This document shows, piece by piece, positions 1 through 4,332 of a DNA stretch of 10,690 nt. This DNA is from Planctomycetota bacterium (GTDB lineage Bacteria > Planctomycetota > DG-23 > SLPQ01), in assembly GCA_021160625.1 (NCBI GenBank), contig JAGHCE010000253.1:1-10690 (forward strand). The letters run 5' to 3'. The notes under the pieces were generated by a model. It saw only the letters and a program-made list of their open reading frames with translations. It had not been told where the DNA came from and ran no database searches. The first letter of the stretch is position 1. Each line of letters opens with the position of its first letter. The position numbers and the translations under genes are program-made.

Positions 1-54
1 GAGCACGGCCAGCAACACTCCTATCCACACTCCCAGGCGGACAGCGTCGTTCAT
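1..54 (-). CDS. N-terminus of a hydrophobic protein, cut by the left edge
   Basis: Reading leftward from an ATG at 54, the frame stays open for 18 codons to the window edge and gives MNDAVRLGVWIGVLLAVL. After a short polar head this is strongly hydrophobic, as expected for a first membrane helix or a signal peptide. The start lies 9 bases after the stop of the COG1751-like gene. A GAGG about 12 bases upstream, overlapping that gene's last codons, and an AAGG 3 bases upstream are possible ribosome binding sites, so translation may be coupled. It would be the third gene of the nadE operon. Only 18 residues are visible, so no family can be named. The tight spacing and sensible N-terminus support a real gene, but chance openness over this length cannot be excluded. 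Confidence 0.5.
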   Translation of the reverse strand, partial: MNDAVRLGVWIGVLLAVL

Positions 55-63
55 TGCCTTATG

Positions 64-645
64 TTACCTCGGCTTGCAGGCAAGTTCGAGAAAATGCAGG
101 TCCAGGAACCTCTTCGAGGCCGCCGAGCGAACGAGGCAAACCGTGTCGGCGCCCAGGCCCGTTCCTCCCACAGCCACGACCTCTTCCGCTTCGGGCACAA
201 GGCCGGCGTCGCAGGCCTCCATCACTATCTCGGCACAGACCTTCACGCCCTGCGAGAAAAGTCTCAGCGTCTGCGCGATGATGTAAGTGGGGTAGATGCC
301 CTGGTGCTTTCCCATAAGGGAGGTCTCGATCGAATGCGTCAGTATCGTGCCCGTGTATACCTTCGCACCCAGCGCCTCGAGCTCGGCGCGTTTCTCAGGC
401 GTGACCTCAAGAATGGAGGGTTCCCTGAAACCGGCCGAGTGGGTTACGCAGACAAGGTTCGCGCCCTTTGAGGCAAACGCCTCGGCAAACTTCAATGCGG
501 TGCTGCCGCGCGTCGTGGCGACCACGAAGTGCTTCTTGCCTTCCTTTAGGTATCCAAGCGCCACGGCCAGCGCCGCGTCGGTGTTGTCCTCGCCGGGTTT
601 CTCGAAATAGATCGTTTCTCTGCGGATCATCCGTGCCCCTTTCAT
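64..645 (-). CDS. Pyruvate kinase C-terminal (alpha/beta) domain-like protein, COG1751 type
   Basis: The 193-residue product resembles the stand-alone relatives of the pyruvate kinase C-terminal domain (PK_C fold, COG1751). It carries the family-like opening IYFEKPGEDNT (about residues 12-22), a Rossmann-like strand and loop VVATTRGSTALKFAEAF (41-57) corresponding to the allosteric effector-binding part of pyruvate kinase, and a closing strand EVVAVGGTGLGADTVCLVR (155-173). The catalytic barrel of pyruvate kinase is absent, so it should not be a kinase. A small-molecule-binding role is plausible, but the real function of the family is unknown to me. The listed ATG overlaps the nadE stop as TGATG and has AGGA 6 bases upstream. 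An internal ATG at 630 (residue 6) has AAGGGG 5 bases upstream and sits closer to the conserved start, so either could be used. It is co-transcribed with nadE and probably translationally coupled to it. Confidence 0.85.
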   Translation of the reverse strand: MKGARMIRRETIYFEKPGEDNTDAALAVALGYLKEGKKHFVVATTRGSTALKFAEAFASKGANLVCVTHSAGFREPSILEVTPEKRAELEALGAKVYTGTILTHSIETSLMGKHQGIYPTYIIAQTLRLFSQGVKVCAEIVMEACDAGLVPEAEEVVAVGGTGLGADTVCLVRSAASKRFLDLHFLELACKPR

Positions 646-2306
646 CAGATTTCCTGTTTGTACCCTTGGGCTATCGGCATACGCCGCCCGAAGCCGAACG
701 CCCGGCCCGTGACCTTCAGGACCCCAGCGGCTTGCTTGCGCTTGTATTCGCTCCTGTCGACCAGTCGGATTACCTGCGCGACAAGGTCGCGGTCGTTGCC
801 GCTGGCGATTATTTCCGATGCGCCTTTTTCCTCCTCGACGTAGGCCTTCAGTATCCTGTCGAGGACATCGTAAGGCGGCAGGGAGTCCTGGTCGGTCTGG
901 TCAGGCCTCAGCTCAGCGCTTGGCGGCTTGGTGATGGAGGATTTGGGTATTATCTCCCTCTCGCGATTTATCCAGCGCGCAATCCGGTACACGAATGTCT
1001 TCGGCACGTCCCCCAGGACGTCAAGCCCCCCGGCCATATCGCCGTAAAGCGTGCAATAGCCGACACTTACCTCGCTTTTGTTCCCGGTGGAAAGCACCAG
1101 TCCCCCGAACTTATTCGAAAGCGCCATAAGGATCGTGCCGCGGATGCGGGCCTGGATATTCTCCTCGGCGACACCGGCAGGCGTACCGCTTGAAACCGTA
1201 CGAAGCGTGTCGAGAAATGACTGATACACGCCGGTGATGGGGATTGTTACGCTCTTCACGGCAAGGTTCCCGGTGAGCGCCTCGGCGTCGGTGATGCTGC
1301 CGGGTGAGCTGTACATCGACGGCATCAGCACGGCGGTCACGTTCTCCGGACCGAGGGCCTCCGCAGCGATTACGGCGACCAGGCCCGAGTCGATGCCGCC
1401 GGAGAGACCCACGATGCCGCGCGTGAAGCCGCACTTGCGGACGTAGTCGCGCGTGCCCAGCACCAGGGCGCGGTAGACCTCCTCCTCCGGGAGACATTCC
1501 GCAGGGCCGGGTTCCCGTTTCGAGCCGGCGGTGTCGAAGACGACGATGTCTTCCTCGAAGCGCCTGCACGCGGCCACCACGTCGCCTGAGCCCGAAATGC
1601 CAAGACTCCCGCCGTCGAAGACGAGTTCGTCGTTGCCGCCGACCTGGTTCACGAAGGCCATCGGCAAGCCGTATTTCTTCGCTGAGAAGGCCAGCATATC
1701 CCGGCGCAGGGTTTCCTTGCCAAGCTGAAAGGGGCTCGCGGAAAGGTTGAGAATGATCTCGGCGCCGGCGCTTGCGGCCTCGGCGACGGGATCGCGAGTG
1801 TAGGTCTTCCTGCCGGCCCACGAGGCCCGCCCCGTCCAGAAGTCCGCGTCGTTCCAGGCGTCTTCACATATCGTGACGGCGACTCTCGCCCCAGCGATCT
1901 CGGCTATGAGGGTCTCCCGGCCGGGGGTGAAGTAGCGTTCCTCGTCGAAAACGTCGTACGTAGGCAGGAGGCGCTTGTGGGCGGTTGCAACCGTCCGTCC
2001 GTCCCGGATGACGGCGGCCGAGTTGTGAAGGAGGCGCCGCTGGCCGCTATGCCTTGTGACGAGGCCGACGACGGCGGTGATACCCTTCAGGGTGCCGGCA
2101 AGGTCGTCGAGCGCCGCGAACTGGTCGTCGAGAAAGGCGTCCTTGAGAAGCAGGTCCCTGGGCGGATAGCCCACCAGCGTCAGCTCCGGAAAAACCGCCG
2201 CATCCGCCCCTGCCTCCCGCGCCCGGCCGCAGAAGTTCCGTATCTTCGCGGCGTTGCCGGGGATGTCGCCGACAGTGGGGTTTGTCTGGCAAAGGGCGAT
2301 CTTCAC
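645..2306 (-). CDS. nadE: NAD+ synthetase, glutamine-hydrolysing
   Basis: The product is a 553-residue two-domain cytosolic NAD+ synthetase of usual length. It makes NAD+ from deamido-NAD+, ATP and glutamine, the last step of NAD biosynthesis. The N-terminal nitrilase-type glutaminase domain (about 1-270) has a complete Glu-Lys-Cys triad: Glu41 in FPELTLVGYPP, Lys111 in AHKRLLPTYDVFDE, and Cys147 in TICEDAW. The synthetase domain (about 275-553) has the PP-loop SGGIDS at 302-307, the STGNKSE and YGDMAGG elements at 406-427, PSAELRPDQTDQDSLPPY at 462-479, and the typical C-terminal KRKQAAGVLKVTGRAFGFGRRMPI. The start is GTG, supported by AAGGAG 7 bases upstream (positions 2314-2319) and by the first residues MKIALCQTNPTVGD, which match where the nitrilase fold begins. 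It heads the leftward operon. Its promoter and a possible operator lie directly upstream. Confidence 0.97.
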   Translation of the reverse strand: MKIALCQTNPTVGDIPGNAAKIRNFCGRAREAGADAAVFPELTLVGYPPRDLLLKDAFLDDQFAALDDLAGTLKGITAVVGLVTRHSGQRRLLHNSAAVIRDGRTVATAHKRLLPTYDVFDEERYFTPGRETLIAEIAGARVAVTICEDAWNDADFWTGRASWAGRKTYTRDPVAEAASAGAEIILNLSASPFQLGKETLRRDMLAFSAKKYGLPMAFVNQVGGNDELVFDGGSLGISGSGDVVAACRRFEEDIVVFDTAGSKREPGPAECLPEEEVYRALVLGTRDYVRKCGFTRGIVGLSGGIDSGLVAVIAAEALGPENVTAVLMPSMYSSPGSITDAEALTGNLAVKSVTIPITGVYQSFLDTLRTVSSGTPAGVAEENIQARIRGTILMALSNKFGGLVLSTGNKSEVSVGYCTLYGDMAGGLDVLGDVPKTFVYRIARWINREREIIPKSSITKPPSAELRPDQTDQDSLPPYDVLDRILKAYVEEEKGASEIIASGNDRDLVAQVIRLVDRSEYKRKQAAGVLKVTGRAFGFGRRMPIAQGYKQEI

Positions 2307-2326
2307 TCAAGCACTCCTTTCACACA

Positions 2327-2341
2327 CAAATATCGTATTTG
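2327..2341. repeat. Palindrome over the nadE -10 box, possible operator
   Basis: CAAATATCGTATTTG is a perfect inverted repeat with 6-bp arms (CAAATA/TATTTG) around a 3-bp centre. It covers the whole proposed -10 hexamer of nadE and ends 21 bases before the GTG start. A repressor dimer bound here would block RNA polymerase. NAD synthesis genes are known to be controlled by NiaR, NrtR or NadR in other bacteria, but I do not recognise this as a consensus site for any of them, so the regulator is unknown. Confidence 0.45.
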
Positions 2342-2360
2342 CCCCGCATTCAGCTGTCAA
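2332..2360 (-). promoter_or_regulatory. Sigma70-type promoter of nadE
   Basis: On the minus strand there is a perfect -35 hexamer TTGACA (2360-2355), a 17-bp spacer, and TACGAT as the -10 (2337-2332; four of six consensus bases, including the key T, A and final AT). Transcription would start near 2325, giving a leader of about 20 bases that contains the AAGGAG ribosome binding site. Spacing, position and orientation all fit. No start site has been measured. Confidence 0.75.
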
Positions 2361-2364
2361 ACAA

Positions 2365-2381
2365 AAGGGGCTTCGCCCCTT
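2365..2381 (-). terminator. Terminator-like hairpin just upstream of the nadE promoter
   Basis: AAGGGGC and GCCCCTT form a perfect 7-bp stem around a TTC/GAA triloop. Read leftward, the stem is followed by TTTTGTTTG, so it has the shape of a short intrinsic terminator on the minus strand. It ends directly before the nadE -35 box. It could stop antisense transcription coming from under the YacP-like gene and insulate the nadE promoter. Read rightward it has no T-run. It could equally be a dispersed GC-rich palindrome. Confidence 0.4.
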
Positions 2382-2383
2382 AC

Positions 2384-2431
2384 GGATTTGCAATCTGCAC
2401 GGTCTGCGGAATAATGTGCGATTGTAAATCC
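2384..2431. repeat. Long imperfect hairpin made of two GATTnnnAATC sites
   Basis: GGATTTGCAATC (2384-2395) and GATTGTAAATCC (2420-2431) are inverted repeats over 12 positions with a single G-T mismatch, a wobble pair in RNA. Inside them GCAC (2397-2400) and GTGC (2416-2419) also pair, leaving one bulged T and a 15-base loop. Each arm also has its own two-fold symmetry, GATT-3-AATC, so the element can be seen as two tandem dimer-type operator half-regions 35 bp apart. It lies 39 bases upstream of the YacP-like start and upstream of, not inside, the nadE transcript. It could be a DNA operator pair or an RNA leader structure. Confidence 0.55.
2388..2415 (+). promoter_or_regulatory. Possible promoter of the YacP-like gene
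   Basis: TTGCAA (2388-2393), a 16-bp spacer and AATAAT (2410-2415, five of six -10 bases) point toward the YacP-like gene. Both hexamers fall inside the inverted-repeat element, so factors bound to that element would control access. An alternative -10, TATGAT at 2434-2439, has no acceptable -35 at the right distance. This assignment is weak. Confidence 0.25.
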
Positions 2432-2469
2432 GGTATGATTCGTTGTGATGCGCACAATGGGGTGACCAA

Positions 2470-2991
2470 GTGGCCTTGCTTCACATCGTCGTCGACGGCT
2501 ACAATTTCCTGCACGCCTCGCGCGATACGGACTGGGACTTTACGGCCCTTTCCCTCGAGGAAGCCAGGGAGGCGATAGTGGCCTTTCTGGCCGTGCACAG
2601 GGGGGCGTTGCGGGAAAAGGTGACGGTGGTTTTCGACGGGACACGTTCGGTGGTCTACGGGGCCAAAAGCGAGAACACGCGGGGTGTGGAGGTGATATTC
2701 AGTGAGCCTGGCGAGACGGCCGACGAGGTAATTTGCCGGATGGTCGCGGGCTCTCCCAACCCGCGCGCTTTCCTGGTCGTCACGGCCGACCGCGCTATAA
2801 GAAATGCCGTCCAGGCGTCGGGGGCGCGTATCATCGGTCCGCGCAATTTCCTCCTGTCGAGCCAGGAAGACCACGAACGCCGCCGGAAGCGCCGCGAGGC
2901 AGAGCCGCGCGAGAAGTACGAGGGGACGACGCCGGGCCAGGTCGAAAAGTGGCGCGAAATCTTAGGCTTCGACAAGGACCCCGACGAGTGA
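2470..2991 (+). CDS. YacP/Rae1-like NYN-domain endoribonuclease
   Basis: The 173-residue product matches the YacP (NYN, PIN-like) family. Bacillus YacP, named Rae1, is a ribosome-associated endonuclease that cuts mRNA in the A site. The fold starts at once with IVVDGYNFLHASRD (Asp9 is the first acidic metal ligand), then VTVVFDGTRS (Asp56), FSEPGETADEVICRMV (Asp85) and VVTADRAIRNAVQASGA (Asp107). This supplies the acidic residues expected for a PIN-type metal site. A charged stretch (132-150, Glu/Arg/Lys-rich) and TPGQVEKWREILG close the protein, as in YacP. Length is usual for the family. The start is GTG, with GGGGTGA ending 4 bases upstream. It overlaps the VanZ-like gene and probably forms an operon with it. 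Function in this organism, including ribosome association, is inferred. Confidence 0.88.
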   Translation: MALLHIVVDGYNFLHASRDTDWDFTALSLEEAREAIVAFLAVHRGALREKVTVVFDGTRSVVYGAKSENTRGVEVIFSEPGETADEVICRMVAGSPNPRAFLVVTADRAIRNAVQASGARIIGPRNFLLSSQEDHERRRKRREAEPREKYEGTTPGQVEKWREILGFDKDPDE

Positions 2992-3380
2992 AGGCCGCGC
3001 GCCGATGGCTTCTCGTGGTCCTTTTCGCCGGGGCCATCTTCACCGTGTCGGGTTCGCGGCGACCGCTGGGTATCGAGTCCCCCATACCCGGCGTCGACAA
3101 GGTTGCGCATTTCGCGGTCTACTTCTTCTTCACCGTAACCGTATACAGAGCGCTTACGGCCTCCGGGGCTGCCGGCATCCGCGCAGCACTGGCCGCCGTG
3201 GCAATCGCCGCGGCCTACGGGGCCACCGACGAGATCCACCAGGCGTTTGTGCCGGGAAGGTGTGCATCAGTGGCGGACTGGCTTGCCGATGCGGCGGGTG
3301 CGTCCTTATTGGCGGTGATAGTCCGGCGGGCCGCCCGGAAGGCTACGTCTCCTCCTGGGCGTCAACCCCCAGGACCTTGA
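2988..3380 (+). CDS. VanZ-like small membrane protein
   Basis: The 130-residue product starts at a GTG that overlaps the upstream stop as GTGA. AAGGA lies 9 bases before it. VanZ-family features are clear: an N-terminal helix (about 7-21), the motif DKVAHFAVYFFFTVTVYRAL (37-56) with the conserved Asp-Lys-x-x-His-Phe, a third hydrophobic segment (64-78), then ATDEIHQAFVPGRCASVADWLAD (79-101), where the family has its conserved Glu-x-x-Gln-x-F-x-PGR-x-x-x-x-x-D-x-x-x-x, and a last helix (100-113). It is probably an inner-membrane protein with four helices. The family is named for a teicoplanin-resistance accessory gene, but most members have no known function, and nothing here suggests antibiotic resistance. 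The Arg/Pro/Gly-rich tail is encoded by the 38 bp shared with the convergent rnc gene. Confidence 0.88.
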   Translation: MKAARRWLLVVLFAGAIFTVSGSRRPLGIESPIPGVDKVAHFAVYFFFTVTVYRALTASGAAGIRAALAAVAIAAAYGATDEIHQAFVPGRCASVADWLADAAGASLLAVIVRRAARKATSPPGRQPPGP

Positions 3381-4041
3381 GGGTTTCCTCAGCGGCGCGC
3401 TGCTCGGCCTCTTTCTTGTTTCGGCCCCAGCCGGAGCGGTAGTCCGTCTCCTCTATGACCGCGACCACCTCGAAAAACTTGAGATGGTCGGGCCCCTCTT
3501 CGCGGACTACCTTGTAGGAGGGGGTCACCTGCATCTCGCGCTGGGTGTAGTGCTGGAGGATCGACTTGTAGTTTCGGTATCGTTTGTCGGCCTCGGCCGC
3601 GTCGATCTCGCTTTCCAGAAGGTCAAGTATCACCTTTTCGGCCGCATCCATCCCCCCGTCAAGGTAAATCGCCGCTATGACGGCCTCAAAGACGTTGGCG
3701 TAGAGGCTGTTGGGCAGGTGCTTGCGCTTGGCCATCCCGGGGCCGACTATGATGAACTTGGACATCCCCATCATACGCGCCACGTAGCCGAGGCTCGACC
3801 GGCTTACAACGGCCGATTTCATCCTCGTCAGACGTCCCTCGCTGTACTGGGGATAGCGCGTAAAGAGGTGCTCGCAGATTACCATCCCGACGACGGCGTC
3901 GCCGAAGAACTCGAGCCTTTCGTTGTCCGGCGCGTCGTGGGAGTTGCTGGAAGCGTGGGTCAGCGCCTGTACAAGGATGGATTCATCCTTGAACCGGTAA
4001 CCCAGGACTTCCTCGCATTCCCGCAACAATACCTCGTCCAT
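3343..4041 (-). CDS. rnc: Ribonuclease III
   Basis: The 232-residue product has the standard RNase III length and layout. It cuts double-stranded RNA, processing rRNA precursors and structured mRNAs. The catalytic domain (about 1-150) carries the signature NERLEFFGDAV (40-50), giving Glu41, Glu44 and Asp48, then SEGRLTRMKSAVVSR (67-81) with Glu68 and GPG at 100-102. In NVFEAVIAAIYLDGG (116-130) the catalytic Glu119 is present, but the position matching Asp114 of the E. coli enzyme is Asn116. The double-stranded RNA binding domain follows (about 156-225), with YKSILQHYTQ and the C-terminal GWGRNKKEAEQRAAEETLK typical of that fold. The ATG start has GAGGAG 11 bases and AGG 6 bases upstream. It is transcribed leftward from its own promoter and shares 38 bp of its 3' end with the VanZ-like gene. 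Confidence 0.96.
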   Translation of the reverse strand: MDEVLLRECEEVLGYRFKDESILVQALTHASSNSHDAPDNERLEFFGDAVVGMVICEHLFTRYPQYSEGRLTRMKSAVVSRSSLGYVARMMGMSKFIIVGPGMAKRKHLPNSLYANVFEAVIAAIYLDGGMDAAEKVILDLLESEIDAAEADKRYRNYKSILQHYTQREMQVTPSYKVVREEGPDHLKFFEVVAVIEETDYRSGWGRNKKEAEQRAAEETLKVLGVDAQEET

Positions 4042-4080
4042 AAGTGCCTGTGCTCCTCATATTGTTCCCTCCCTCTCCCT

Positions 4081-4109
4081 ATTTTAGTACATAGGGCAAA
4101 TCCTTACAA
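4081..4109 (-). promoter_or_regulatory. Sigma70-type promoter of rnc
   Basis: On the minus strand, TTGTAA (4109-4104, four of six -35 bases) is separated by exactly 17 bp from TAAAAT (4086-4081, five of six -10 bases). Transcription would begin near 4074, giving a leader of about 33 bases that is very purine-rich (GGGAGAGGGAGGGAA) and contains the GAGGAG ribosome binding site. RNase III often controls its own mRNA by cutting the leader, but no long stem is evident here. Confidence 0.65.
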
Positions 4110-4140
4110 GAAGCATTGCGCCCCTGTCGCCGAATGTCGC

Positions 4141-4164
4141 GGCCCGGCCACCCGACTCCGGGCC
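4141..4164. repeat. GC-rich hairpin in the rnc/S55 spacer
   Basis: GGCCCGG and CCGGGCC form a perfect 7-bp stem with a 10-base loop. Rightward it is followed by TTCTGTGTCTGTT, which is T-rich but has no continuous T-run. It is therefore a weak terminator candidate at best and might simply separate the two divergent transcription units. Confidence 0.35.
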
Positions 4165-4208
4165 TTCTGTGTCTGTTCGCGCCCACATACGGTAATCCCC
4201 TTTTTGAG

Positions 4209-4237
4209 TTGAAAAGAGCCGGGCCTGCCGATACCTT
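4209..4237 (+). promoter_or_regulatory. Possible promoter of the S55/propeller/YfhO operon
   Basis: TTGAAA (4209-4214, four of six -35 bases) is followed after 17 bp by TACCTT (4232-4237, which keeps only the first T, the A and the last T of a -10). The spacing is good but the -10 is poor. The -10 lies at the edge of the ACCTT-TTG-AAGGT inverted repeat, which may be chance. The leader would be nearly 90 bases and very GC-rich. Confidence 0.25.
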
Positions 4238-4332
4238 TTGAAGGTCTATGACCCCGCCCGAGACCTCGTGTGGCGCCGGGCGCGCCTTGGCGCCGGCAGG
4301 CCGGCGGGTCCGGCGGATGGAGAAGCCACGTG

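Larger units (their letters stand above)
4042..4332. other. Divergent spacer between rnc and the S55-type operon
   Basis: I see no convincing gene in these roughly 290 bases. The left part holds the rnc promoter and a purine-rich rnc leader (minus strand, about 4053-4080). The middle has a GC-rich hairpin. The right part has a possible rightward promoter and an ACCTT-TTG-AAGGT inverted repeat (4233-4245). Positions 4271-4316 are dense in GGCGCC and CCGGC repeats, including two copies of TGGCGCCGG (4271-4279 and 4288-4296), just before the GGAG ribosome binding site at 4319-4322. Such structure could affect translation initiation. Confidence 0.5.

Noticed and set aside
468..1193. 241-codon plus-strand frame antisense to nadE
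   Set aside because: NadE is complete and conserved through this stretch. The antisense product has no family-like features.
2380..2874. Minus-strand frame of 164 codons opposite the YacP-like gene
   Set aside because: It has no domain resemblance and overlaps the structured intergenic region. The plus strand encodes a clear NYN-domain protein.
2733..2987. An upstream extension of the VanZ-like gene, starting at an ATG at 2733
   Set aside because: The extra 85 residues are Arg/Pro-rich and lie wholly inside the YacP-like gene in another frame. VanZ homology begins after the GTG at 2988.
2988..3380. VanZ-like protein as an antibiotic-resistance gene
   Set aside because: No vanA-type cluster genes are nearby, and VanZ-family proteins are widespread with no link to glycopeptide resistance.
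4270..4332. An earlier ATG start for the S55-type gene at 4270
   Set aside because: The added 21 residues are Gly/Arg/Trp-rich and would bury the signal peptide. A ribosome binding site precedes 4330/4333 instead.
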